A DNA stretch of 64,000 nt from Vibrio sinensis (GCF_003605645.1 NZ_QVMU01000016.1:1-64000); one strand, 5' to 3'; numbered from the stretch's first letter, positions 20,686 through 30,027 are shown. The notes: generated by a model from the sequence alone, not told the origin. Numbers and translations are program-made.

Positions 20686-23600
20686 CTAAGCACCACTTGG
20701 GCGTGGCGGCCAATCTCGGACATGCACATCCATTTGTGGAAACGCAATTTCAATTCCATGCTCTCGAAACAGGCGGTCGATGTTTTTATTGATGATATGA
20801 ACTGTCGATAAACGCAACTCTATCGCGGTAATGTGGACTCTCAATTCAAAATCTAAACTACTCGCGCCAAATGAGAGAAACACGACAGAGGGAACAGGAT
20901 CGCTCAATACTAACGGGTGATCTTCAGCAATTTGATACAGCAAAGCCTCCACCCTCTCAACATCTGATCCATACGCAACTCCAATCGGAATCACGATGCG
21001 AGTAATGGGGTCGGTCAACGACCAATTGATCAATTTTTCAGTAATGAACGTTTTATTGGGTACTACGATTTCTTTGTTGTCCCAATCAATAATAGTGGTC
21101 GCTCGTGTTTGAATCTTACTTACTGTGCCGGAAAGCTCATTGATGGTGACAATGTCGCCAATCCTAATCGGGCGTTCAAACAACAGAATCAGCCCCGATA
21201 TAAAGTTGGCGAAAATCTCTTGTAAACCAAACCCCAATCCGACACCAAATGCCGCCACTAACCACTGTAATTTCGACCATTGAAAACCAAGTATCGAAAA
21301 TGCCCCCATTAACCCCCCCATCAAAATCAGATAGCGCAATAAGGTTGTCACGGCATATCCTGTTCCCGGTGCCAATTCTAAACGGCGTAAGATCAACAGC
21401 TCTAAAATTCCGGGTAAATTTCGCACTCCGACAAACGTCACCAGCAACGTCGTCAACGCATACACCAAAGATTGCAAAGTAATGTCGACCAAATGTACTC
21501 CGCTTGCGAGTGTTTCACTCACTTGCCAAACCACAATTTTATCTAACCAACTAGTCATCTCTAGTGCACTTGACCATAAGGTTAAGACGGCAACAACCAA
21601 GCCAATCAGCGACAGCCCCCTGAGCAAAGTTAGTGATTGCTCGCTAACCTGTTCACTACCGAGGCTCTTTTCCTCAACATCAGGGATCGTTTCTCTAAGC
21701 TCTGTTATTTCCGGCATTTCTTCTGCTTGATCTTGCTGCGCAATTAACTCTTCCCGCTTTGCAACGAGACGTTGATAGTTCAGTTGACGATGTTCCAACT
21801 TTAACCAACGCTCACCCATTTGATAAGTAAGCAGCACAGCCAATACCACATAGATGGTCAGTTGTTGATAGATTAGTAAAATCCAAGACGCTATGTACAA
21901 GCCCATGACAGCCATCCCAATGATGGTGATAAACGAGCCAATTATTACCAAACGAAATAGATTGAGCGACAGGCCTTGATTCAGTGGCCGAGGTAAGGTT
22001 GAGGGCAAGCGATCTTTTTTCAAAAGCGAAACATAAACCATCAACATTGCACTCATGAGCAATAAAAACAGTACTCTCGATATTTCTGCTTCGCTGGTAC
22101 CGGAAATCAATTCTGCGGCAAAAATCGCCGACAAAATAATGAGAAATGGCCAACGAATACGTCGGCTCTCACGATGCAAATACTCACAAATATGATCGGG
22201 CCAATTAAGATGCAAAGCTAAAACACCATGACGAAAACTCAAAGCATAAATCAACTCGACGACGAACAAACCAGAAGAACTCGTCAGTATCAGAGAGGTC
22301 ACTTCGTTAGAGGTTGGAACGGGCCAAAACCAATACACAACCCAAGCCGTTACGCCATACCAAACCGGTAAAATTATCGCTCGTAGTATCGCTAAAATGA
22401 ACAATAAAACCGTATAGTGAAAACGATCTTTAAGTGGATGGCCAAATACCTTTTGAAATTCATCTTTGCGTCGTGAAGCTCGCTGATTAAGCTTCACACT
22501 GACATAGCTCAGTAGACTGGTATAGGTAAAAACCACAACCAAAAAATAGATCAGTTGAGTTTGTGAAATATGCGCAAGCATCCCTTTTTGTGGCGCATCT
22601 GAGCCGAACCAAACTTCACTATTGAAGTGAGTTAAGTGCTGCCATAATGGCACGTTACTTCGGGTCCAGAGCTGCTGCTCTTTTAGAAATATTCGCGCTT
22701 TCTCCACTTCTTGAGCATATTGGTTTTGCGCTAATTTTAACTGGCTCAACGCAGAAATAAGCTTTTCATAATCTTGCGCGAGCTGCGTTAAGATTTTATC
22801 GATCAATGTAGTGAGTTTATCCGGTTTTTGAACCGATGACTGAGCTTTCAGCAACGCACTTGCCAATTCTGAGTCATTCACCTTCTGACCAATTTCATAT
22901 TTTCTGATGTGCGCCTTTGCGATGTCATCAGGTATATTTTGACTAGTGACTTTTGAGGGTAACCGTTGCAGTTGCGCTCGAATAGAGGCACCAAAAGCGG
23001 TGCTATCCCGTAACCAAGCTAGGTTATCTTTGATCAACCGCTGCTCATCAACCAAGCTACGCTGTTCAGATTCAATTTGTTGATATGAAATCCGCGCTTG
23101 ATCAATTTCAACCAGTACTTGTTCTAGTTCCAATGCATAAGTTTTGAGCTGTTCGATTTGTTGCTGTTTAGCGCTATCAGTCTCTTCCGTATTTGCGCTA
23201 ATTAATCTGGCTTCTTCTATCAAGCTCCTGACAGATGCTTGCTCAACTTGTGTGAGCTTTTCTTGCAGCTCAATGATTTTAGGTCCAGCGATTTGGATTT
23301 TGCGTTCTAGTAGCTGCTGTTCTAATCGAAGCAATTCCGTACGTTCATCTAAGCTTTGAAACTGGGCAGAAATCACTTGGCGCTGTAATTTCAACGTCGA
23401 CAAATTGGTGGCTTCGAGCCACTGTTCAACCTGAGAACCTTGTTCACTTTTACTGATAGACGCTTGCTCAATTTCACCATCCGTTTTCGCTAATAGTTTT
23501 GGCAACGAGCTTTTATCTGATAGTAATTGCTTACTTTTTTCACCATTGGTTTGGTATGTTGAACGCCATTCTGTGACGCCAGCTTGCAGCGCAGCAATAG

Positions 23601-24102
23601 ATTGAGACAAGTCATTGTACTTGCTCTGCTGCTTGATATTGAAAATATCTAACTGTTCGACGTCATCTATTTTCTTTAGTAATCGCGCTCTTTGAACAGG
23701 AAACTGCGTGATAATACTTCGATATTCATCTCTCTGCGAAACCTGTTTTTCATCACCAAGGATGCGCGACAATATAGTCTCATACTGACTAATTAAGGTT
23801 TCATTTTTTGGAGATTCATTGTTGAGGCGAGAAATTTCACTATCTAAAAACTTGGCACTCGGCAGTGATTCTCCTTGAACGGGAAAGGCAAACAGCATCA
23901 CTAAAGCCATAAAGATAAGCCCGTGTAGGCAGCGATTATAAGTTTGACTTATGGCTTTATCGACGATTCTCCTTGTCTCTCTAACGGAGCCTGTCCCTCT
24001 AATTTCTCTAATTTCAATCCTAATTGTTCTAATAGCGATCTTAGTTTCATTCGTTGACGTTATGATGTTAGTTGTCGCTTTAGCTGTGGCGATTTGATGC
24101 AC
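20686..24102 (-). CDS. mscK: MscK/KefA-type mechanosensitive channel
   Basis: This 1138-residue protein matches the large MscS relatives (E. coli MscK about 1120). Order: signal-like segment (about 58-77), periplasmic coiled-coil region (about 80-500, many Q/E/L heptads), a series of transmembrane helices (about 530-960), then the MscS pore and beta domain near the end (GLGFGLQEIFANFISGLILLFERPIRIGDIV). It would open under membrane tension to release solutes during osmotic downshock. The first 55 residues are odd: Arg/Thr/Ile-rich, translated from a repetitive stretch (CTCTAA-type words) that includes GCCTGTCCCT. No standard start is available between M1 and M65, so the true start is uncertain. 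Confidence 0.85.
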   Translation of the reverse strand: MHQIATAKATTNIITSTNETKIAIRTIRIEIREIRGTGSVRETRRIVDKAISQTYNRCLHGLIFMALVMLFAFPVQGESLPSAKFLDSEISRLNNESPKNETLISQYETILSRILGDEKQVSQRDEYRSIITQFPVQRARLLKKIDDVEQLDIFNIKQQSKYNDLSQSIAALQAGVTEWRSTYQTNGEKSKQLLSDKSSLPKLLAKTDGEIEQASISKSEQGSQVEQWLEATNLSTLKLQRQVISAQFQSLDERTELLRLEQQLLERKIQIAGPKIIELQEKLTQVEQASVRSLIEEARLISANTEETDSAKQQQIEQLKTYALELEQVLVEIDQARISYQQIESEQRSLVDEQRLIKDNLAWLRDSTAFGASIRAQLQRLPSKVTSQNIPDDIAKAHIRKYEIGQKVNDSELASALLKAQSSVQKPDKLTTLIDKILTQLAQDYEKLISALSQLKLAQNQYAQEVEKARIFLKEQQLWTRSNVPLWQHLTHFNSEVWFGSDAPQKGMLAHISQTQLIYFLVVVFTYTSLLSYVSVKLNQRASRRKDEFQKVFGHPLKDRFHYTVLLFILAILRAIILPVWYGVTAWVVYWFWPVPTSNEVTSLILTSSSGLFVVELIYALSFRHGVLALHLNWPDHICEYLHRESRRIRWPFLIILSAIFAAELISGTSEAEISRVLFLLLMSAMLMVYVSLLKKDRLPSTLPRPLNQGLSLNLFRLVIIGSFITIIGMAVMGLYIASWILLIYQQLTIYVVLAVLLTYQMGERWLKLEHRQLNYQRLVAKREELIAQQDQAEEMPEITELRETIPDVEEKSLGSEQVSEQSLTLLRGLSLIGLVVAVLTLWSSALEMTSWLDKIVVWQVSETLASGVHLVDITLQSLVYALTTLLVTFVGVRNLPGILELLILRRLELAPGTGYAVTTLLRYLILMGGLMGAFSILGFQWSKLQWLVAAFGVGLGFGLQEIFANFISGLILLFERPIRIGDIVTINELSGTVSKIQTRATTIIDWDNKEIVVPNKTFITEKLINWSLTDPITRIVIPIGVAYGSDVERVEALLYQIAEDHPLVLSDPVPSVVFLSFGASSLDFELRVHITAIELRLSTVHIINKNIDRLFREHGIEIAFPQMDVHVRDWPPRPSGA

Positions 24103-24320
24103 GTCCCTGCCCCGCTTTCACTCATCTATCCCTAGGTTAAGTGTATACGTCAAATTACCAGTCAACATTCTGTAACTAATATCGGTGTCCGTCTGTGCGC
24201 AATGGTGATTAATAATGAGCGAGATAATTCAGCAATGATTGTGGCTGGAAGAGGCAAGAAAAAGGGGAAAATAAAAGAAGAAAAGCACAGAAAACTGCAT
24301 GAATGAAACAGATAGATTAG

Positions 24321-24342
24321 GAGATAGAGATAGAGATAGAGG
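24321..24342. repeat. Short GAGATA tandem repeat
   Basis: Three perfect GAGATA units followed by a partial copy lie in the gap between mscK and yghU. It is a simple-sequence tract outside any gene. Confidence 0.6.
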
Positions 24343-24345
24343 AAA

Positions 24346-24378
24346 TGCCCTTATGATGTTGGTGGCATATAAAGGGCA
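24346..24378 (-). terminator. Terminator hairpin after yghU
   Basis: TGCCCTT and AAGGGCA arms pair, with ATATG/CAT extending the stem inside. It lies just beyond the yghU stop on the minus strand and is followed there by a short T-rich stretch. Confidence 0.5.
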
Positions 24379-24404
24379 CCGGCATAATAGAAATACAGCC
24401 TAAA

Positions 24405-25262
24405 TTAAGGCTTGAGGCTCAATACTTGGTCAATATCTTCTGCGCTATGGCGCTCTAGAACTTGCTCCCACTCTTCGCCAAATGGACGGTTAACGATACG
24501 GCCTCGTTGAACAGCTGAACGAGCGGCGACTGATTTTGCCCAACGCATGAGATTTGGATAACTTTCTACATCTAAAAACTCAGCGGCATCGTACAACTTT
24601 CCTAACATCAAATTGCCATACCATGGCCAGATAGCGATATCTGCAATGCTATATTCTTCACCAGCAATATAGGTGTTATTGGCCAATTGCTTATCAAGTA
24701 CATCGAGTTGACGCTTTGCTTCCATCGAAAAACGATTGATTGGGTATTCAAATTTTTCCGGTGCGTAAGCATAAAAATGGCCGAAACCACCGCCGAGATA
24801 AGGAGCCGAACCCTGCAACCAGAACAACCAGTTAAGCACTCGCGTACGAGCCATAATCTCTTGAGGTAGGAAATGACCAAACTTTTCGGCCAAATAAAGC
24901 AATATCGCGCCAGATTCAAACACATTAATTGGCGTGTCATCTGAAAAATCCACTAACGCTGGGATTTTCGAATTCGGATTAACCCCAACAAAACCTGAAG
25001 AGAATTGATCTGAGTCGCCAATTCTGATCAAGTGGGCATCATACTCTGCTTCTACGACACCTTGAGCAAGAAGCTCTTCCAACATGATGGTGATTTTTTG
25101 TCCGTTCGGTGTGCCCATCGAATAAAGTTGAATGGGATGGTTACCGATTGGCAATTCACGTTCAAACCGTGCACCTGAATCAGGTCGGTTAATACTCGCC
25201 CACTGGCCGCCATTTTCATCTTCCATCGTCCATACTTTCGGAGGTACATATTCGTTCGCCAT
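24405..25262 (-). CDS. yghU: Glutathione S-transferase-like YghU
   Basis: The 285 residues closely follow E. coli YghU (288): an N-terminal thioredoxin-like domain with YSMGTPNGQKITIMLEELL, then NPNSKIPALVD and FESGAILLYLAEKFG, and an all-helical C-terminal half with NWLFWLQGSAPYLGGGFGHF and the YSIADIAIWPW motif. In E. coli this Nu-class enzyme binds two glutathiones and has disulfide-bond reductase activity. It would protect thiols in the cytoplasm. It stands alone with hairpins on both sides. Confidence 0.93.
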   Translation of the reverse strand: MANEYVPPKVWTMEDENGGQWASINRPDSGARFERELPIGNHPIQLYSMGTPNGQKITIMLEELLAQGVVEAEYDAHLIRIGDSDQFSSGFVGVNPNSKIPALVDFSDDTPINVFESGAILLYLAEKFGHFLPQEIMARTRVLNWLFWLQGSAPYLGGGFGHFYAYAPEKFEYPINRFSMEAKRQLDVLDKQLANNTYIAGEEYSIADIAIWPWYGNLMLGKLYDAAEFLDVESYPNLMRWAKSVAARSAVQRGRIVNRPFGEEWEQVLERHSAEDIDQVLSLKP

Positions 25263-25393
25263 CGTCTTTCCTTCTCGTTTGGGACTACAACTTTATTTAT
25301 CGGATATATAAACCGGTCAATACTCAACTATCTTTCAATTTATTCTCAACTGCAAGTCAACCAAACTTTTGAATATACCAAAAGCCCCTTGGA

Positions 25394-25409
25394 GTCCGGC
25401 TCGCCGGAC
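25394..25409. repeat. GC-rich hairpin upstream of yghU
   Basis: GTCCGGC and GCCGGAC form a 7-bp perfect stem around TC in otherwise AT-rich sequence. It lies between yghU and the terminator of the next unit; function is unclear. Confidence 0.5.
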
Positions 25410-25443
25410 ACAATTTCACATCAAACAACTTCAATATAGATAA

Positions 25444-25474
25444 CGAAAAAAGCTTGGGAGCGACTCCAAGCTTT
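25444..25474 (-). terminator. Intrinsic terminator after the diiron-protein unit
   Basis: AAAGCTTGG (25449-25457) pairs with CCAAGCTTT (25466-25474). Read on the minus strand the stem runs into six Ts, a clear terminator about 60-90 bp after the stop at 25536. Confidence 0.85.
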
Positions 25475-25535
25475 GTCATTTGATCCTTCAATTATTCCTG
25501 TTTATCGAAACTCATGAGGGTACGTCCTTTTCGTG

Positions 25536-26093
25536 TTAACTTGCCGCATCAAAATGAAAGAGTTCGGCAACCTCTTCTCCAAGCTCATTCACGGAGAATT
25601 GTTCCACATCACAAACAAAAGCATTCACTTTTCCAGAATCTTTAACCCAGCGTTGAGCAACAAACTGAGGTAAGTGTTCTGGTTCCGTCAAATTAAAGTC
25701 GTGTTCAAGATCGAATAACTGTTCAGAAAATGTATTACCCGAGAAATAAAAACCGAATAAATTCCCACCAAGCTTCCTAGCTTCAATTTTTATAATATCC
25801 CTTAATATTTCTATAATATTTACTGTTTTCATTCGACATACACAAGCTTCACCATAAACATCCTGACAAGCACGCTGTTCATTGTAAAATGATGTTAAAC
25901 AAAAAAGACCAACAAGTTTGTTATTATTCAGAACCAGTCTGAGGCTACCATTTAGAGAATTTTCAACCAGCCACTTTTCACCTCTATCGAGTAATAGTTT
26001 TTTCTTTGATGAAAGTGATAACAATCTTTCTGCGGTTTTTTTGTTTTCATCTGACAATAATAAATAATCTAACACCAATGTATAACTATTCAT
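25536..26093 (-). CDS. Unknown protein, possible GNAT-like fold
   Basis: I do not recognise this 185-residue protein. It has no signal peptide or membrane segment. A pattern of strands and helices (SLRLVLNNNKLVGLFCL, then a long helix around IIEILRDIIKIEARKLG and GFYFSGNTF) could fit an acetyltransferase-like fold, but no acetyl-CoA loop is evident. Its start overlaps the end of the upstream diiron-type gene by 8 bp, so the two are translationally coupled and probably act together. Base composition is more AT-rich than the flanks. A terminator closes the unit. Confidence 0.75.
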   Translation of the reverse strand: MNSYTLVLDYLLLSDENKKTAERLLSLSSKKKLLLDRGEKWLVENSLNGSLRLVLNNNKLVGLFCLTSFYNEQRACQDVYGEACVCRMKTVNIIEILRDIIKIEARKLGGNLFGFYFSGNTFSEQLFDLEHDFNLTEPEHLPQFVAQRWVKDSGKVNAFVCDVEQFSVNELGEEVAELFHFDAAS

Positions 26094-26709
26094 AATCGGC
26101 CTCTATTGATAATAATAACTGTCGATATGAATATAAGCCTTGGTGGAAATTTTTTATTACTTGTTCTTTTTTTTCACAAGGTAAAGAATCAATTAAATCA
26201 CACGCCAATTTAACATGGTGAACATCCTCTTCAGCATGAACTCGCATAAACTTGTTCGGCGAAGATTTTACGTTTCCACCAGAGACCCTTTCTACAATGC
26301 TTGGAGCGCGATGTAATGCCAAGAGTTCCAATGCAATAATGTAACCCAATAGCAAATGAGACCCCGCATGATGAGGGTAATAATACTGGGATTGCCACAT
26401 TAAACGACACGAAGAACGTTCATTGAAATCATCAATACTAAACCCTAACCGCTTCAAATCAGCCAACGCTAATTTTTCATGATTCTGCTCCTCTTTAACA
26501 TGGTTAGCAAAGTAATTAAACAATGCCGAATCGGAAACAGATGTATGCATCAACGCACTACCAATAAGCCGAACCGAGTGAGATGTGTAGAAATAAGTCT
26601 GTGCAATATAATCCGCATACTTATTTTTATTTTCCCACTCAAATGCATCTATTAAATCAAATGTCGTTTGAAGCTCTCTTTCTAATTTACCTAACAATGT
26701 TACTGACAT
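26086..26709 (-). CDS. Heme-oxygenase-fold diiron protein (HDO-like)
   Basis: The 207-residue all-helical protein shows the ligand pattern of the heme-oxygenase-like diiron oxidase family: E74-x2-H77 (KEEQNHEK), E128 in ALELLAL, and a late HAEEDVHHVKLA (158-169) supplying an acidic residue and a histidine four positions on. Members such as UndA, BesC, SznF and CADD use iron and oxygen to cleave, desaturate or oxidise small amino- or fatty-acid substrates. The actual substrate cannot be told. A strong GGAGGT precedes the ATG. It heads a two-gene unit with an unknown partner. A non-catalytic TenA-like role is a less likely alternative. Confidence 0.75.
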   Translation of the reverse strand: MSVTLLGKLERELQTTFDLIDAFEWENKNKYADYIAQTYFYTSHSVRLIGSALMHTSVSDSALFNYFANHVKEEQNHEKLALADLKRLGFSIDDFNERSSCRLMWQSQYYYPHHAGSHLLLGYIIALELLALHRAPSIVERVSGGNVKSSPNKFMRVHAEEDVHHVKLACDLIDSLPCEKKEQVIKNFHQGLYSYRQLLLSIEADYE

Positions 26710-27347
26710 ATTTACCTCCGTTTAATTACATCTAAAACTTACCTCAAATTCTAAATTGATTTTTATATATATTTGCATTTGTGACCATGCGTATAAAACA
26801 GACAAATAATAACAAAAATTAACCCGCCAATTATTAACATAAAATAGAAATAAACACACAGAGATACACAAAACAAATAGCATGCTTAATAATTAAAAAC
26901 AACAACACATGGAATAGCATTCTGTTTATGAATTTTTTTACACGAGCAACGGAATTTGAAATTTCCAAAATATAGTCTAGCAACCATAATATATACAAAA
27001 CAAATATACTTATAAACAATGCCATTGAGATTGTTTATAAGGCGATATGTTGATATACGGACAATTGATTCGCTATCTCACATTTCAACTCAAACAACCT
27101 ATACACAAATAACTTGAAGGTGCTGGCAGACGATAGTGAACAAAGCCTCAAAACATAAATGCACTATATGGCGAGGCTTGTGAGTACCATCAACTCCGAA
27201 ACAACTTTAACTCGGACGGGGAGAACCCCTTTATTTTGCCTACTAACCCCACACAATCATTCACCTAGTCCCTCAAGAAAGAAAACAAGGTATATAATTG
27301 ATTTAATAACAGAATAAATGAAAACATCGATAATGAAGGACGGATCT
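26710..27347. other. AT-rich intergenic region
   Basis: These 638 bp separate the divergent diiron unit and rhodanese gene. The open frame at 26834-27025 on the minus strand is low-complexity and lacks a ribosome-binding site, so I do not call it. Near 27194-27237 two small stems (TCCGA/TCGGA, GGGG/CCCC) precede TTTATTTT and look like the end of a short transcript. Confidence 0.5.
27218..27237 (+). terminator. Possible terminator of an orphan transcript
   Basis: GGGG-AGAA-CCCC followed by TTTATTTT, with another small stem just upstream. No plus-strand gene precedes it, so it might end a small RNA. The stem is short and the call is tentative. Confidence 0.3.
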
Positions 27348-27719
27348 ATGCTTAAGTGCATTTCTAAAACAATAACAACAAACTCAACTGCATTACTTGC
27401 TGCGCTACTTCTTTTCATCTCTTGTTCAACTTTTGCTTCAGAACGAGCAGACAAAGGTTGGCAATTGATTTCAGAGGGCGCTCTTGTCATTGATGTAAGA
27501 ACTCCTCAGGAGTTTTCTGCGGGACATCTTGATGATGCTCTCAACTACCCTCTTTCTGAGCTCGATCGCCATGTGGCCGATCTTGATAAATCTCAACTCA
27601 TCGTTGTTTACTGCCGTAGCGGCGCTCGATCAGGACGAGCTTATGAGTATCTTCTATCTCAGGGATTTACTCGTATTCACAATGCGGGTGGCTTAGAAGA
27701 AATGTTGGCGGCGGAATAA
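27348..27719 (+). CDS. Exported rhodanese-like protein (PspE-like)
   Basis: The 123-residue product has a signal peptide (hydrophobic about 14-26, cleavage after TFA near 30) and one rhodanese domain. The catalytic loop is C89-R-S-G-A-R, matching single-domain sulfurtransferases such as PspE and GlpE. IDVRTPQEFSAGHL is the usual N-terminal signature. It would transfer sulfane sulfur to cyanide or thiols in the periplasm. I chose ATG 27348 because AAGGA lies seven bases before it; ATGs at 27318 and 27333 lack this. It appears to be monocistronic; no terminator is obvious. Confidence 0.88.
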   Translation: MLKCISKTITTNSTALLAALLLFISCSTFASERADKGWQLISEGALVIDVRTPQEFSAGHLDDALNYPLSELDRHVADLDKSQLIVVYCRSGARSGRAYEYLLSQGFTRIHNAGGLEEMLAAE

Positions 27720-28011
27720 CTCTCACGGTGAAATTGAATACTGTTAACGAACAAGCATGCTGACCAAAATAGGTAGAATTGTAAAAATTAAGCTCAGTAA
27801 GGAAGCAAATTTGCAATATGACATGCTGAAAATCATGAGCTCGTGAGCCGTTAAAAAAGCGTAAACTAATACTAACTTACAGCGAGCTTACTGTTCTCAT
27901 TGAATTTCCTGACAATCGCGGATCATTAATCTGCGCTTTTCTTGACGCAAGATCGATGAACAGGTCTAAGATTAGGTGATAGCCCGTTATTCATTTAAAG
28001 AGGATTTAATA

Positions 28012-28575
28012 ATGAATAAAACCATTTTAGTACTGACCAGTGCCGTGTTTATGTTAGCCGGCTGCCAAGATGAAAAACCAGCAGAGACTCAAGTCGCACC
28101 AGATGCTCCCCAAGCTGTCCAATCTCAAGCCGTGACGACTATTACTGAGACAGAAACGATTGATATCGCACCAGCAGAAGATACACAAGCGGTAAGTTCG
28201 GCAGCAACAAGTGAACCTGTCGCTAGAACAGACGAAGAATTGGTACACAGTGCTCGTAATTCACTGGATTGGGAAGGAACTTATGTTGGCACAATTCCTT
28301 GCGCTTCGTGCACAGGCATCGCAACATCACTGACTTTAAATCCAGATGGTACTTATACATACGAACAAAATTACTTAGGCCAAACTGAAGAAGCGAACTA
28401 TAAATCAGAGGGCGAATATACCTGGAATGCGAAAGGTGATGCCGTGATGTTGTCAGCAAAAGATGATTCACAGCAGTTCTTCGTTGGTGAGAATGTATTA
28501 ATGATGCTCGATGTTGATGGTAACCGAGTTCAAGGTGCCTTAGCTGACAACTACAATCTAGTACAACAAGAGTAA
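28012..28575 (+). CDS. NlpE-like copper-resistance lipoprotein
   Basis: This 187-residue lipoprotein has a lipobox LAGC with the lipidated cysteine at 18, an acidic Ala/Thr/Gln-rich linker (about 20-78) and an NlpE N-terminal domain (about 86-187) starting WEGTYVGTIPCASC. C97-x2-C100 is the conserved CxxC of NlpE, which in E. coli senses surface contact and copper and activates Cpx. E. coli NlpE carries a second C-terminal domain that is missing here, so this is the short form. AGAGGA precedes ATG 28012; the frame extends upstream but that part is not a signal sequence. Confidence 0.87.
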   Translation: MNKTILVLTSAVFMLAGCQDEKPAETQVAPDAPQAVQSQAVTTITETETIDIAPAEDTQAVSSAATSEPVARTDEELVHSARNSLDWEGTYVGTIPCASCTGIATSLTLNPDGTYTYEQNYLGQTEEANYKSEGEYTWNAKGDAVMLSAKDDSQQFFVGENVLMMLDVDGNRVQGALADNYNLVQQE

Positions 28576-28692
28576 CCAGCCCATAAGTTATTGATTTAAA
28601 AATAGATACTTACTGAATTATCGCCTATTGGTAACGCAAAATTGTTTGGTTATATGTAAATTAAGCAAATGTGTTAATAGTTTAGTAAGCAC

Positions 28693-28708
28693 TGTGACAC
28701 CTGTCACA
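28693..28708. promoter_or_regulatory. CRP-type site (TGTGA-N6-TCACA)
   Basis: TGTGACACCTGTCACA matches both conserved half-sites of the E. coli CRP consensus exactly. It lies 129 bp before the EmrD-like start and upstream of the nlpE terminator. Binding is predicted only. Confidence 0.55.
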
Positions 28709-28740
28709 TTTAGCAATTCAAAAGCCACGCAAAATATTCG

Positions 28741-28775
28741 AGAGGAAGCTCACATCGTTGGGCTTCCTCTTTTTT
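28741..28775 (+). terminator. Intrinsic terminator after nlpE-like gene
   Basis: AGAGGAAGC (28741-28749) pairs with GCTTCCTCT (28762-28770) and runs into a T-tract. It ends the lipoprotein transcript. Confidence 0.85.
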
Positions 28776-28836
28776 CGTTCAACCTAATAACTCAACCAAT
28801 ACTCATTCACTTAAGTGATAATTACTCGGGCCATCC

Positions 28837-30027
28837 ATGCGACTTCGTATTGATTACAAAACCATATTACTCGCTTGTCTTATTATTAGCGTTGGTCAAC
28901 TCAGCATGGGGTTGGTGTTACCATCATTACCTTGGATTGCTAAAGACTTCGCAATCTCACTTGATCAGGCTCAGCTCTTAGTCAGTATCTATCTTCTTGG
29001 ATTTGGCCCCTCTCAATTTATTTATGGGCCTGTCTCTGATGCGCTAGGCAGAAAAAAAGTATTGCTGCTGGGTTTATTAGTCGCCCTCGCAGGGTTAGTG
29101 ATGATTATTTTCAATAGCCACAGCTTTCAAGGCATGGTGCTAGGTCGATTTCTACAAGGGGTTGGAACTGGATGTTGCGCGGTATTAGCCAGAGCATCAA
29201 CTCGTGACCGATTTAACGGGCCTGAATTACCTGTCGCGATGTCTTATATTGCGATGGCAGCATCAATTACTCCTTTGTTTGCTCCCGTTATTGGCGGCTT
29301 TATCAACTTTCATTTTGGGTGGCTACAAGTTTTTATTTCACTATTTTGCTACGTCACCTTAGCCTTTGTGATCATCACCATACAATTCCAAGAAACCGTC
29401 ACACAAAAATCCACGGTCCCATCGCCTAAGATAATCGCTAAACAATATTTACAGTTGCTCCAATCACGCTATTTTATTAGTTTTGCCAGCATCAGTTGGC
29501 TGAACTTTAGCCTTATGATTACAGCGGTTTCAGTTATGCCATTTATCATGCAAAATCAAATCGGAATGGCGTCAAATGAATACGCAATGTGGGCGGTGAT
29601 TCCAGCCATCGGCATGTTGTTAGGAACGACTCTGTGTAATCGGATTCGACCTATTATCGGTTCCAAAGCTATGCTTCTATGGACGCCCGCTCTCCATCTA
29701 TGTGCAGCAATATGGCTATTCGTTTGTCCAGTAGAGCCGCTTTACTTAATGTTAGGCCAGTTTCTAATGATCTTAGGCAATGGTATCGCGCTACCGTGTG
29801 CTCAAGCTATGGTGATGCAGCCCTATAACCGTCAAGCCGGAGCGGCAGCAGCAATGTCAGGTGGCGGACAGATGATTGTCTCTTCCTTAGTGAGTATGGC
29901 GTTGACGCAACTTGGCCTTAACCAAGCGTGGCAGCTCTCATTCGTGATTGTTCTGTTTGCAGCAATCACCTTTGCCAATATTTTACGTGGTTTTTCATCC
30001 ACACCTCAGCCGTTAGATAACAACTAA
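28837..30027 (+). CDS. Bcr/CflA-family MFS drug exporter (EmrD-like)
   Basis: At 396 residues with twelve predicted membrane helices, this matches drug:H+ antiporters of the DHA1 Bcr/EmrD group. Signature stretches are SQFIYGPVSDALGRKKVLLLG (loop 2-3, about 65-85) and GRFLQGVGTGCCAVLARASTRDRF, which closely follows the EmrD pattern in TM4. It likely exports amphipathic or hydrophobic drugs or metabolites using the proton gradient. The gene stands alone, with a CRP-type site upstream and hairpins downstream. Substrate is unknown. Confidence 0.85.
   Translation: MRLRIDYKTILLACLIISVGQLSMGLVLPSLPWIAKDFAISLDQAQLLVSIYLLGFGPSQFIYGPVSDALGRKKVLLLGLLVALAGLVMIIFNSHSFQGMVLGRFLQGVGTGCCAVLARASTRDRFNGPELPVAMSYIAMAASITPLFAPVIGGFINFHFGWLQVFISLFCYVTLAFVIITIQFQETVTQKSTVPSPKIIAKQYLQLLQSRYFISFASISWLNFSLMITAVSVMPFIMQNQIGMASNEYAMWAVIPAIGMLLGTTLCNRIRPIIGSKAMLLWTPALHLCAAIWLFVCPVEPLYLMLGQFLMILGNGIALPCAQAMVMQPYNRQAGAAAAMSGGGQMIVSSLVSMALTQLGLNQAWQLSFVIVLFAAITFANILRGFSSTPQPLDNN

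Noticed and set aside
26834..27025. 63-residue hydrophobic minus-strand open frame
   Set aside because: Low-complexity sequence from AT-rich DNA, no ribosome-binding site, no family resemblance.
28628..28981. 117-residue open frame before and into the EmrD-like gene
   Set aside because: Runs through a terminator and out of frame into the exporter.
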